The notes below the pieces were generated by a model. That model searched no databases. It saw nothing but the letters and a program-made list of their open reading frames with translations, and had not been told where the DNA came from. Shown here piece by piece: positions 28,101 through 39,600 of a DNA stretch of 64,000 nt (within the stretch, counting starts at the first letter, position 1; the number at the start of each line of letters is the position of its first letter). The position numbers and the translations under genes are program-made. The stretch is from positions 22,192,745-22,256,744 of the forward strand of contig CM075102.1 of assembly GCA_037576195.1 (NCBI GenBank), in the 5' to 3' direction. This stretch comes from Phytoseiulus persimilis. Taxonomy: Eukaryota; Arthropoda; Arachnida; Mesostigmata; Phytoseiidae.

Positions 28101-29442
28101 ACTGGACATCTTTCCTTAGTTTGAAGTCACTAATTTGACGAGCTGAAACATTCGGTTAGAGGCACAGATTTGGAAATTAACGAGCGGAAGACGGTGCCGT
28201 TGTCCTATCGCCGATCGTGTGCGCCCGCCTGGCCACTCGGTCTAGCTTATCTCGCTCATTCACTCTCTGATCACGGCGGTCGCCCGCACGGGACCGAGCG
28301 GGGGGTCTGGAAAATCGAAGAGAACGGCGGCGGCCGAGAAGAACCTGATGGAAGCCGCCATCGATCGTGCTCAGACCCTGTAGGACGGGAAGGCTCGCTT
28401 TTTGAAACTCACCGATATCACAACCCGCTCCAGCGAAGAGCGGTGTCTTGCCATACTCTCAGTTTCACTCTCCCCGAATCTCCTTATCCTGCGTTACTCG
28501 AGTGGCGGAAGACAGCTGGAAGACGTTTAGTCGACGCAGCACGTAACACCGCTTAATGAAATTAAGAAACACGCCTGTCGTTGAACGGCGTCTCGCTGGG
28601 CCGCGACGTCTCTCGGAAACTTCGGTAGAATCCACTCGGTACGGTCCCTAATCCCGCGAAAATCACGGCGGTGCCTCGGTACAGATTCCAAGACCCGTCC
28701 TCCTTCGACCTTTTTTGTGACGTCTCCCTGTCTGGACGGGCTCGAAAACTGAGCCACTTGTTAAGAAACTGTTTGAAGCACGAGCCGCATTGACAGCTTA
28801 CAAATCTCCCCGGAAGTTCACTCGGTCGAACAGGAGGAAGGTGAGGGGTGGAACGGGTTGGCACGCCGACGTGCAAGAAGATTCGGTCTGCGGGAAAAAG
28901 GAGAACAAAAAGCAGAGGCGCACTGCCGGCAACTAGGCACGCACACACTCACACCACTCGCCAAAGTGTTTTTCGATTGAAAATCTTTTCCCAATTTGTG
29001 CAGCTGCGGGCACGAAACAGGCAAAAGACGAGTAGAAGGAGCCCGAACGCATGGAGGGGCAACCGCTGGCATCCCGCAACTCGACACCGGAATGACGAAC
29101 CAAGCGGCGCCCGCTGACTCCAAGTTTGGCAATCCGCAACACGCCATGTGGTTTCTTTGAGCCATGTTTCAGCGAGCCGCGTTTGGCGGCGAATCATCGA
29201 TGTCCTCGAACGAGTGCCCTGGCTCTCATTTCCCGCTCTCAACGGGCTGTATTCAACGAGATCAGTATCCGAAGTATGGCGGACTTCATGATTCCTTTGG
29301 AGAGGACCTTACACCGAGACGACTTTCCCACTCGCCATGAGACTATACCGAGAGATTTCCGCCTTCGGTTGTCTCGATCAGACCGCTTCGGCGTTCAGGA
29401 GCGTCCCATACTGAGACTAAATAAGTCGCTCGTTTCTTTCAG
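19129..29442. other. gene-poor, GC/CpG-rich stretch
   Basis: This stretch contains the longest non-repetitive open frames of the window, 20743-21642 and 23191-23961, both on the minus strand. The first begins at TTG rather than ATG, and neither shows a recognisable domain. Stop codons are rarer by chance in GC-rich DNA. G-rich homopolymers occur near 20976 and 27170. CpG-rich DNA upstream of the receptor gene could include regulatory sequence, but I see no specific promoter element. Confidence 0.35.
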
Positions 29443-29501
29443 GCAACGTTGCTTCGGATATAACTTCGGAGGGAGCTCATCAACTGACCAGAGCTTGAAC
29501 G

Positions 29502-29523
29502 ATGTTCGACCATCAGCTCTTCG
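29502..29523 (+). CDS. nAChR subunit exon 1: start codon and first part of signal peptide
   Basis: ATG followed by seven codons' worth of sequence (MFDHQLF plus one base), then a strong gtaagt donor at 29524. It ends in phase 1, as exon 2 requires, and joining gives MFDHQLFG followed by a hydrophobic core, a plausible signal peptide. The in-frame stop at 32095 means exon 2 cannot supply its own start. A pyrimidine-rich acceptor ending at 29442 suggests the exon begins at 29443 with a short 5' leader. The 2593-bp intron that follows makes this the weakest exon call; another start exon is possible. Confidence 0.5.
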
Positions 29524-32500
29524 GTAAGTCAACATTCTCGTCCAATTGATTCCCGGGCGATCCCGAGTCATAATTTGATCGGACTCCTAGGCTGACAGGG
29601 GTCGAGACTGCGAATCAGGGGTCGAGACGCAGAAAACACAACCCTCCGCCGGGAGTCTCGCATGACTCGAGGGTGCAACCGGGGCAAAAGCCGGTCGCTG
29701 CCCCATGACCTAGGGAAGTAGGTAACGCGTCGTCGCGGCCTCGATCCAAGGAGCCGACAGACCTCCCCGCGTCCTGGAACGGCACCATATTCCGGATAAT
29801 TACCCCTTCCGAGTCGCGGAAGGTCCCAGGAACAGAAGGAAGAGGGTCCAAAGAAGAAGAAGAAGCCGAGAGGAGCGCAGAGGGGCGGTTCCCAGCTGCT
29901 TAAAACATCTGCATTACTTCGTAGCCTCGCCGACAATTGATAAGCGGCTCAAGGGGTTCTTGCGCGAGAGATATCCTCCTCACAGGCGGGGGAATCAGGG
30001 GAGGGGGTGTCGAGAGCAGGAAGGTCGAGGAGCTGGAGAGACTACAAGTTTGGAGACGGTGAGGGAGGGAAGCTTAGTAATCATCTATCGAGGGTGCAAC
30101 AGATGGTGTGCTCTGCGAAATTGGGTGTCGTCTAGCGGGACGGAGCGAAAGATTCTCTGACGACTCACGAGTTTCCGTTATCTAGCCCGCTTCCTCGTTT
30201 TCCTTTCCCGTGCTTTCTTGGACCCCCCCCCCTCCGATGCAGCCCGCTTTCATTTGAACGTCTACTCTGGAACCCGGATCTCCAACCTCCAATTCCCCGG
30301 AGGTCCCTCCGGCCGGATCCTCTCAGAGCCTCTCGGGGAGCTCGCCTCGATTTCCTGGCCAAGCCCGACTGAAAAGACACAGTATCTCTCCACGTAGCCG
30401 TTGACTTCCATCCTCTCGTAGCGATAGTTGACGGAGACGAGCAGTCGAGTTCATCGTCTGCACGTAGACAAAATTCGATGCAGATCTTATCTTTTAATGA
30501 ACAGTCACCGAGTTGAATGGATCTGCTAAGGTCAGCAGCACGCTCCAATTCTCTCGTTTGGGATTCGACTTTGTTTACTTGCTCCGGTTCGACTCGACTG
30601 GATCGGAGCAAAAGATTCCGAGTGCTCGAGCTTTCCGACGAATTCCCAGTTTTTCCGCGTTGCCCCTGATTCGCTCAGAGAGAACTCCGTGATGGATCCA
30701 CCTGGAGATCGAGGGTTCAGAGTGCTCAATCTCGATCCTGGAGCGGCCTCCCGAAGTCATGAGGCCTGGAGCCCCTCCCCCCTTTCTCCCCGTAATATCA
30801 ACAGTTATGGCAATGTGCCATGAGTTGGGCAGGATCATCGCTCCTCTGAATCGTTCGGTTCGTCGATGGCGGGGCCGCGCCATTGAAAAAGTTGAACAGT
30901 GGACTGCCAACACGCCTTTTGCGAGATCGAGTTCTCAGGTATTGAGCTCCGTGCCGTCGATCGGCCCAGGACGCTTCTCCCGATCAGGAGTCGCAACTCC
31001 AAGCCCCGGATCGAATGGAGTCCGATTGCCTGGGACGACCGGAGAAATGTTGTAGACGGAACTCGTGAGGCGAGGTCATTTCCAGGGGATCGTTGAAGAG
31101 AATTTCCCCCTTGGGAATGGCCCTGATTGCGCCCTGTGAATGGAGTCATCACCCCTGAACAGGTGTCCCGGAGCCGCGTTGAGCCTCTTTGCCGGAACGG
31201 TCTGGGAGGTTCAAAACCGGTGAAAGAAAACATGACGGAAATTCGAGACCGTTGGTGGAAGAAACCCGCTCAGAACGGGTATTGGCTTCGTTTCGATGGA
31301 GTCTGCACGGTCCGAGCATGAAAAAGTTTGTCAGCAGGAAGAGAGCTCGTTAAACGTGCTTCTAAAATTCAAACTTCAACATCTTCGATGCGTGACCGCG
31401 GATCGCCGAGCGGGCCCTTAGCAGATACCACCGGAGTGGTTTTCACCATGCGTCGCCGCCCAGACGAGAGACTCTCCTTGAGGAAAACCAAGTGTTTTTG
31501 GAGACAGTCGGGAATCACTATAGTTTGTTGCTCACTCTTTTCGTCGAGGCGGAAGAGAGGAGTCAAGCGGCGGGGGTATCGGCGGAAGGAGCTCATCAGA
31601 ATCGCATCGCTTCCGAGCCCGCGCCGGCTCGAGAGCTGAGACACTCTCCAAGCCCTGCAATATAAGCCGGATCGGATTCGCACTCCAGTTTCGAGAGCGT
31701 TCGGTCTGAGTATCGGGGCCTCGGAATCCACCGATCTCTGTGAAGAGCTGCGGCCGCGGAAGGACGTGTTTCCCTCAAGTTCCCGCCGCGGCTCTCCCAA
31801 TCGTTGCGAGTCTCCAGGTCGAGGACGCTGAGCGTCCTTGCAGCTTCGAGACAAATGAATTTTCGTGTCTGACTCATGTAGTATGAAGAGGCTTTTTGCG
31901 AACCCAGTCGTTGTTCCAATTTTCCCCCACGTGTAGGAGAGTCCAAATTAATATAAATAACACAACACGAATTCCGGTGGGCAGCGAGCACAACGATCTA
32001 TGCTGGAGGACGAAGACGAGAAACAAATGCCTGATCACGTCGAGAGGAGACATTCATTCAAACTTTTCCACACTTCGAGCCAACTTTCAGAGATTGAAGC
32101 GCTGCCTCTGTTCCAGGGATCCTTGGATGCCTCCTCGTAGCGCTATGTGGGGACCGTGGCTACTGCGATGAGCAGGAGTATCGTCTCACCCGGTATTTGA
32201 TGAGTAATTACGATCCTGCCGTTCGACCGTCGGAGAACGCTTCGTTGCCTCTCTCGGTGAAAATTCAGGTTCTACTCCAAAAGATCCAGCAGCTGGTGAG
32301 TATTGCTTCGATTTCTCCTTGCAGCTCTGATGCTCGTCATTTGCATTCGACGCTCGTGAAGATCGCCGTTCAGAAAAATCACGAGCCTCCATCGACTACC
32401 CCCTCGCGTGTTACCCGCTCCCTCCCGCGGACGGGGGCAACCTTGCGAATTTCTTGAGCGGGCGGAGCTCTGGCACCGATGATTCCGACTCTCTCGCAAA

Positions 32501-35500
32501 ACATCGATCTCTCCCGCGGGCGCGTTCAGTAAAGCTTCGATGAAGCTTGCCAGCCTCGAATTTCTTTGCATGGGAAACTCCTCCATGAAAGTCTCCATCA
32601 GAGCTCGTTGTCATTGCTCAGAGTCAGAGTCCAACGGTTTTGTTGAACGCGAATGCCAGACTCATAATCTCCTGATCTCTGCGTCGATCATTTCGCGTGA
32701 ACACGCCCGTAACTCTCTCTCTCTCTTACTCGCGTTCTCGACCTCTCCCTAATTTTTCTTCCGCTCATTCCATGCAATCTTCATCCCTCCCTGCCTTTCC
32801 AATCTCGCTGGAAATCGTCGTATAACCGCGCTGCTCTTGGTGGGTCGATCGCTGCTCCAGGAGTACGAAACCAATACGGTGAAGGCAAACTGGAAAGTTG
32901 TTCAGGCAAGTTCAACACTAGAGCAGGCTCGATCCGCCACTCGACCGCGACAACCAACTATTTATTAAACAGCTTCAGCTGCTAGCGCTGCTTCCACTGG
33001 TATTGGCGAGTTATAAAAACTGCATCACGGCCACTGAGCGGAGCCTACCTTACCGATTCCCTGCGAGAACAGATTGAAGCAAGAAAGCGAACGGCGAGGC
33101 GAGCTCAGGCTATTGCGAGCCGAGCTGTGCTCTAGCGTTTTCTCGGCCCAGTACGGCAGCAGACTCATATCTGAGACACACGAGGAATCTGATTATTTGT
33201 AATCGTCGAAGGATGATTGATTCCGATCTCGTTCTATTTTTACGCCTCGTCCGGAGCACAGCGAGTCTAAGCGATTAACAGATCAGCTGTCGACGAACGA
33301 TCCATTCAGAGAGAGGGCTCTGCTCATCAATTTCTTGGCCCGAACAAAACATCTGTGTGTTCAACGGACTTGAACCCCTTCCGTAACAGCCGAAGCGACA
33401 ACGTAGGAGAGAGTTTTTGTTCATCTGCGGATCGCATGGTCGACTTTGGTTCAAACTCGATCCTCGCGGCCCTCCTGCCGGCCCGGCGCACACGAGTGGA
33501 TGGATTGAGCCAGCAAGACTAACGGGAAGGCTCTACGAAGAGACGCTCCACTCAGCGGGGGTTTGGTTTTGCTAATTGCATGGGCTCGGAGCCACGTCGC
33601 TTAAAGGATCATTTGCATTTCGACCGCTTGCCCTCTCGGTCGGTCAGACCAAACACAAATACGAAGGAGAAGGGTCCCCTGAAAGAAGCACTTGTTGCGG
33701 CGCGCGCCGGGATACCCGGAATGCAGAGCGCTTCCCGCCGGGAGGCGCCGGGATGATTGATAGAGATATTTGAACTTTCCCTTCTTCGCCGAAAATTCAT
33801 TTTCAACTGTTTTCTAACAATGCAGAGATGGAACGACGCTCATCTACGGTGGAACTCCTCCGATTTCGGGGGCATAGCCGTCCTGAGGATTCCCTCGAAT
33901 CAGTTGTGGAGACCTGATGTCGTTTTGCTCAATGGGTTAGTGAGCGCTGAACAATTAAGGGTCCTCGATTGAGGTTCCGACGCGTTTCTCAATGCAACTC
34001 CTTCGGGCTGTTGGGAACAGACGCGAGAACTTACGCCATGTCATTTCTCAGCAACACAGCGGATCGCCGTGAAAGCCACGCCGTAGTTCATAGCTCAGGC
34101 GAAGTCGTTCTCTTGGAAGAGCGTAGTCTTCATTCGTGGTGTCATTTCGACAAACTCCATCTCTTCCCGTTCGAAGTCCATCTCTGCAGACTATCATTCG
34201 CATCGTGGGCCTACGACACTTCCCAGGTGAGTTGCGTAATTTCGACGACGTGACTCCAACGAGACCGCCGGCTCCATCGGGCCCGGAGTCTCGCGCTCCG
34301 AGGGAATGAGACATGAGCCCGAACCGAAGCTCACCAAGTTCTGTCTCGCCTCCAGATCACAATGGAGACCCCGTCGTTTGGTGTCGACGGACAGCTCACG
34401 AAGCCATCGTTAGAGTTCGTTCATGAAGTGTTATCCTCGAATCCAGCGCCGAACATAATCACAGACACGATCGCGCGATCGACGGTGAATCTCGAGCTCC
34501 GGCTGCATCGTAGAAGCCCTCTGAGTCAACTACTGTGCCTTCTGTTGCCCGTCGTCTTGGCGAACCTGCTGTCAATCATCGCATTTTTTGTACCTTCTAA
34601 CTCAGGCCAGAAACTGACAATTTCGACGCAAAGTTTAATCGTTCTCTGCATCGTCTTAGTGTACATGCATCACGCGATGCCAATCTCATCTGAAAGAGTA
34701 CCTCTGTTGGGTAAGTGGTGACCTCCTCTCCCGGTATCGAGCGTTTCCAGAGGATGAGCTCCGCACGAGAGCGGGGTCCGCAAGTGCAGTGATAGGAGTC
34801 GGCGATGCGGGGGGACCGCCGGGAGCCTGTGATTATGTTCCGATTCGGAACTAACTCGGAACGACCTTTCCAGTGGTGTACGCCGGATGTTCAGCGGTTA
34901 TGGTATCGTTATCACTCCTCTGCTCGGTGCTCACGTTGACACTGCACAGCCAGTCCGGCTGTCGACTTCGGCCGACAGCTGTTCCTCGCGCTCTGAAACG
35001 ACTGATACGCGTGCTGGCGAAGCTTTTCGTCATGGATTGCTGCACGGTCAAAGCCACGGACAGCGACCAGAAGGAGAAAAACCAATTGGTAAGCGTCTTT
35101 TCATAGCTGGTCAGGAGGTTTCGAGTTTTCACGTGCGGTGCAGACCGCGCGCTCGGCGACAGGGGGGGGGGGGGGGGGGGGGCTGTCCCCATCGGGTAAC
35201 CCCTGGGCTTCCTCGAAAAGTGGGACTAAGTGACGGATTCTCGCGGGAACGCGAACGAGCATTACACAAATCAGGCGCTTGCTTGGCGTGCGCGGGAAAC
35301 TTCCGAGACTTGTGACGTTCGAATCACTTCATAGAGGCCTCCGTGTGCAAGTGTTTTCCCGTCCCATTGGATCCTGGCGTGACCCGCCCTGTCAGGGAAG
35401 AGGCAGCCGATGATCGACTGACTGACCGACCAACCGAGCAATCTGGCGACCCTTGCGAGCCATCGGAGATCTCAACAGGAAATACAAAGGCAATATTACC

Positions 35501-36681
35501 TGTCCGTCATATGATAGCGGGAGCGCGAAGGAAATTAACTTGGCGATGAGGCCGGAAGCCGGTCAGGAAGCGACAAGCGGCCGAATATAGATGCGAAGAA
35601 GCTTGTCCGTCCGGGAAACCGTCTGGGGACGGACGATCCCAATAACGCGCAGCCATGGGGTTCGGGCCCGGATTTCGATGACGGTCTTGAAGCGTTACCG
35701 GATGCTGTAAAACCTGTTATGTCATGTTTCAGGACACTCCGAAGGCACCGGTCGAGTTCACCACCGACCACATCGAGCACTACAATTTCTCGCCTTCTCT
35801 AAGGTCACACAGGAAACAGTTTCTGTTCGACGGCACCGCGGGAATCGCTGCCGACACCAGCGCGGGTGAGTTCTCGCCTTCGAGGCTTCTCGAATGATAT
35901 CACCGGGGGAGAGGGATTCAGGGGCGCATGGTTTCTCGAGTGAGTTCCAAGTCGGAACTCCTAGCTTCCGTAGGAGCCCTCGTTGAAGTTCTCGACTCTG
36001 CTCCATCGGTCGTTCGTTGGGATCAGTCCAAGCGCAGCCCCCAGCGCCAGCATCCGTGCCCAGGGAAACGACTGTGGGGTGGCGAAACGCTCCGCTCCGA
36101 AGGGACGCCACTAAACTACGAGACAGGTCTTTTGTCAAGCTGACTTTAACGGAGTAATGAGTTCATGCACCTGCAAGTCCTGATACCGCTATCCTTCTGA
36201 CGGGCCTAGCTGCTGTTGGTGTTGTACGACGACTACGGCGGCCAGACTATCCAAAGCTAGTGAAAACGACCTTAAATCAGGAGGCAGGAAACTTCTTTAT
36301 AGTCTCTGGGGTGGACGCGTTCAGCGAAGGCGGGAACTGAAGACTCGACCGGACGGGCGTGCTGCGACGTAACATGGCCGAATGTGTTTTGCAGGTGGCT
36401 TGGGAGGCGTTGGCAGCGTGGCGACCGGCGTCGGCGACTGCTTGACTGGCGTGAGTGACCTCGTAGGCCAAACGATGTCGATGGTGTGGCAAGCGCCGCC
36501 CTTGGCGAAAATAGGCGAATCAGTATCGAGCTTTGACGAACGTCTGCGGGAAGAAGCTCGGCGTCAGGACGTTCGCGAGGAGTGGAAAACCCTCTCGCTT
36601 CTATGTGATCGGGTCTTCCTCGGCGTCTTCTTCCTAGGATCCGCCATAACCGCTGCGCTCGTGCTCATCTGCTCCTCGTAG
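29502..36681 (+). CDS. nicotinic acetylcholine receptor subunit, divergent non-alpha type (9 exons)
   Basis: Encodes a pentameric ligand-gated ion channel subunit of the plasma membrane. Joined coding exons are 29502-29523, 32117-32295, 32861-32905, 33826-33935, 34052-34226, 34356-34710, 34874-35088, 35733-35865 and 36395-36681. They total 1521 nt, exactly 507 codons including TAG, giving 506 residues, a normal size for the family. Order: signal peptide (about 1-22), ligand-binding domain with WRPD loop A (110-113), Cys-loop (C149 to C164), loop-B Trp171, TM1 (about 236-256), TM2 (264-281), TM3 (about 296-318), an intracellular loop of about 130 residues, and TM4 (about 485-504) preceded by the conserved EEWK and DR motifs. 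No vicinal cysteine pair is present in loop C, so it is not an alpha subunit. The first exon is the least certain. No AATAAA lies in the 300 bases after the stop. A structural partner subunit is the likeliest role. Confidence 0.93.
32117..32295 (+). CDS. nAChR subunit exon 2: signal peptide end and N-terminal helix
   Basis: 179 nt, entered in phase 1 after a ctgttccag acceptor and left in phase 0 at gtgagt. It encodes the leucine-rich signal core, then RYLMSNYDPAVRP, which matches the family's L-x-x-x-Y-x-P-x-x-R-P helix and first loop. N48-A-S is a candidate glycosylation site near the position of a conserved family sequon. The exon ends with the first beta strand. Confidence 0.85.
32861..32905 (+). 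CDS. nAChR subunit exon 3: 45-nt micro-exon
   Basis: Exactly 45 nt, phase 0 at both ends, encoding EYETNTVKANWKVVQ. Vertebrate nAChR genes have a 45-nt exon at this same place (DEKNQVLTTNIWLQM in alpha-7), and the Trp aligns. The acceptor is gctgctccag. The donor is gcaagt, so the following intron is of the GC-AG class. Standard GT-only gene finders would be expected to miss it. Confidence 0.8.
33826..33935 (+). CDS. nAChR subunit exon 4: loop D / loop A region
   Basis: 110 nt, phase 0 to phase 2, again the size of the corresponding vertebrate exon. It encodes the hallmark series W-x-D-x-x-L-x-W, F-G-G-I, L-R-I-P and W-R-P-D. N92-S-S is a possible glycosylation site. The loop-A tyrosine usual after the WxPD motif is replaced by leucine (L117). 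Confidence 0.93.
34052..34226 (+). CDS. nAChR subunit exon 5: Cys-loop and loop B
   Basis: 175 nt, with the acceptor at tttctcag and a gtgagt donor. It encodes the Cys-loop C149-HFDKLHLFPFEVHL-C164, with the invariant F-P-F, then S-W-A-Y-D containing the loop-B tryptophan W171. The loop has 14 residues between cysteines instead of the usual 13; the extra residue lies before FPF. The frame is kept, so this is an in-frame codon insertion. Confidence 0.93.
34356..34710 (+). CDS. nAChR subunit exon 6: loop C, TM1 and pore-lining TM2
   Basis: 355 nt, phase 0 to phase 1. The loop-C stretch (about 200-220) has no cysteine. It continues into the pre-TM1 segment LRLHRRSPL and TM1 with its conserved proline. 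TM2 begins S-G-Q-K-L-T and ends M-H-H-A-M-P. Numbering from K263 as 0', the usual Glu at -1' is Gln262, the usual Leu at 9' is Ile272, and the usual acidic residue at 20' is His283. Confidence 0.92.
34874..35088 (+). CDS. nAChR subunit exon 7: TM3 and start of intracellular loop
   Basis: 215 nt, phase 1 to phase 0, between a ctttccag acceptor and a gtaagc donor. It encodes hydrophobic TM3 and the LHSQSG...P...LKRLIRVLAKLF segment, which matches the membrane-proximal helix after TM3 (R-x-x-F-L-x-x-L-P-x-L-L in relatives). A Lys/Glu/Asp-rich stretch follows. Confidence 0.9.
35162..35182. repeat. poly-G tract, 21 bases, in nAChR intron 7
   Basis: An uninterrupted run of 21 G, 73 bases downstream of the exon 7 donor. 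Long G runs can form quadruplexes and are error-prone in assembly. Confidence 0.85.
35733..35865 (+). CDS. nAChR subunit exon 8: intracellular loop
   Basis: 133 nt, phase 0 to phase 1, with a tgtttcag acceptor and a gtgagt donor. The loop sequence is not conserved between subunits, so the call rests on frame, splice sites and position. The preceding intron contains a 21-base poly-G run. Confidence 0.75.
36395..36681 (+). CDS. nAChR subunit exon 9: MA helix, TM4 and stop
   Basis: 287 nt ending in TAG at 36679-36681. A Gly/Val-rich loop is followed by a charged amphipathic helix leading to EEWKTLSLLCDRVFLGVFF, which matches the family's W-K-x-x-A-x-x-x-D-R entry into TM4. Only two residues follow the last hydrophobic segment, so there is almost no extracellular tail. 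Confidence 0.92.
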
Positions 36682-39600
36682 TTCCGAATGTGACTTGATA
36701 TTCGATGGAAGCCGAGCGTCTCATCACAAGACATCGTCTAGTCTAGTTGTCGTCGAGGAGTTGTTCATGCATTGATACTCGGAACTTCTAGAACGTTCAG
36801 GTGCCACGTCCAATGTTCGATAATCATTCAGTAGATCGGAACGAAGTTTCGAAACAGATACAGTTTCCGGAGACAGGGGTTTTTCGAAAGAATTCTTCCT
36901 CGAGGGCTGGGATCTGCCTTAATAACTCTGGATCCCTCCAAGAGGGAGGGCTCCCGGGCGAGGATGAACGTGATCTGACATTTCTAGAGGCTACTCGATC
37001 GATCATCTAGGTAGGAGGCCGAGATTTCACAACTTGGTTCGAAGATGTCCCTTCATATGACGGCTAACTTTGCGTAGAGACAGGTCCCTTTGTTCGTCGA
37101 TGAATCTCAGTCGGGTACATAGTTTGGAATCGGAGTGGGTTTTCGTCCGGATCATGTGGATGCTCCGGGAATGTTCCCCTGAATTCAACGTTGTGGTTGT
37201 CTTGATTGGGACCTACAGCAGCTTTCTGCGTGAGCAATCGTTGCTTAAAAATGAGTAAACAACTCAACGTTTTCCGCTGAGTTACTTTTGCGAGTGTGTC
37301 AGGCTAGGTATGCCGATACTCTACTCAAGCGCGTGAGTGAGCAAGCGAGCCCAGAGCACATCAAGATACACATTGATAACCGATAAAGGATTGTGGCAGG
37401 ACGTTTGTTGACCGCTGCTTCAAGGAAGGGAGAGGTTGACAACAGATGGAGGTGTCGAGCGAGTAGCGTTTATCGCAGCGGAATGCACTGGGACTTAGTT
37501 GAGGGAGGGGGGGGGGGGGGGGAGTGGACGATGTTTCCTCTCGCTGTTATTGTAAAAAGTGTCAATATGTGATACGGTGCATGTTTTTGAAATGGCTACA
37601 CCACATGAAGGGAGAAAACCGTTTCTCATGAGAACGATCGTTACCGGCCTCTCCTGCTTTGAATTTGGATTGTGGCGATGATGTGAAGAGTTGAAGTATA
37701 AAAGCTGTGAATTACGACTGGAATCCAAGGAATGAAAACGTATGATAACTGAGAATCCGTGTCATCACTCGTCTCCTTGGGAAGTCGCTGTAGCCTCCTA
37801 TTTTTGAGACATGGGTTATAAGTTTCTCCCCGAAGTTGCCCCCCTCTTACAGGTCCGAGCCTCGGACGACCAACACAGCGAGGATTTCCGCTCGCTGGGA
37901 TTGGTTTTCCGGAGAATTCCCTGAGCCAGAATTTCTCTCACGCGGTATTGGTCGCAGTAGAGATGTGGAGAAGGTCGTAGAGAATTCATTTTTAGAGCAC
38001 CTACTGGCTAGCTGATCTTCTCGAATTACGATCGCGTCTTCCCTTAACTAGGTGCGGAGGAAACGAGTTTCCAATTTTATCGATTGGGGGATTTCAAGAA
38101 TGCTTCCCGCAAACTCGAAGCGCAAGCCAAAGCTCGAACGTGGTGAGTTTCCCAGGAAGCTTCACGTCTCCCAACCACCGCTGCGCCGCAACACAGCTTT
38201 AGGCGGAGAAGAGAACTTGTTTCCGACTGCGGAAGATTTCCGCTCGGTCGGGGGTTCCGGTCGACTCTTTGGAATTCTTCGGAATCGCCCCTCTGGATTC
38301 CTACCGGATTTCGTTCGATTGCGGCGCCGCCCGCGTGAGACGGAGCGCGCGGGCAGATGGGTGGGTTTTCAAACCTTTCCAAATGTTCCCAGGCAGTGTC
38401 TGGCAGCCTCGAAGGCTTTTATTATGAGCTGAATTAATACTATTTGATCGGTAACCCATACGGTCCCCTAGACCTGGAGAAATTGGCAGAATGGGCTCGT
38501 TTGTATCCTGTGCGGGGCTTGGATAAACTTCGAGAGTCAATCGGTCCAGTCACACTTTCAGGAAGGTTCCGAAATACTTCCAGGACGAGTCAATCTGATT
38601 AAACTTTTGGGAAACTAAGGAGATCCGCTCCAATCGACTTGTTCTAATCACAATTCTGCAATGGTTTTCAGAGCTCCCCCGAGTGTGCCCTCCTGGTCAT
38701 GTTTGTGAACGAACATGACAGAAAACTCGGGCACTTTCCAGGGGTTAAGCGTTCTGATTACATAGTGGGGAAGGTTTAGAGTTGTTTTTCAAGTGAGTAG
38801 TCGAGGTCAGTTTCCGGAATCAGGCGTTCTAGGCGGCCTCAAGCTGCTTAGTGAGGTTTCAGTGGAACCTCCTCATGAAGATAGCGAGCCCATGAAATGT
38901 TAATGTGAACATTTTCTCGAAGTTCTCAAGCCTCGAAAATGATATTCAGGATAGTTCTCCCTGAACATCTGCGGAAGCTGTTGGTGGGTTCCATAGACTA
39001 AAGACTCGGTTTCTTGTCCAAGCGCTGCTGGATTACTCGAATAGGAAAAAACTGTTTTTTCTAGAGGTATCTGCGCGATTGCAGCAGTCAACACGGAGGA
39101 AGGAATTCTCAACAGATAATTTCGTTCCGGGACGAGAGTTCCCAGATATGTACAGACATTGTGACGCGTGGAGGCTCCTTGACAAATGGGATGAGTTTTT
39201 AGGGGAGAGTTTGAAGAACAGTCACAAAGGAGGCAAACAAAGCCAGCAAGCCAGCTGTTCCGCAAACAAACGAACGGGAAACCACGGAACGAAAAGGGCA
39301 AGAAAAACAGACGGAGCTATTCTGATCTTTCAAGTTGATAGGGAAGTTCACTCAATATATCTCCTTCACAAGAGCGGCACCGTTGAAGGGCTGCGCAAGC
39401 CGAACCTCATCCGCACAAGTGGGTTTCTGCCGAAGTCAGATCAGCATGGCGGATCCTGGAAAACATTGAGCATGATTCGTGTTTCGAAACCGTGGGTTCT
39501 GGCTCGAAACAAACGTAAGCTGGTTCCAGCGTCTCGGATGCGTTCCCGTCGGAGGACTCGAGCCACGGGGAGGGAGCCCCCTCCGCACTCAGACCGATCG

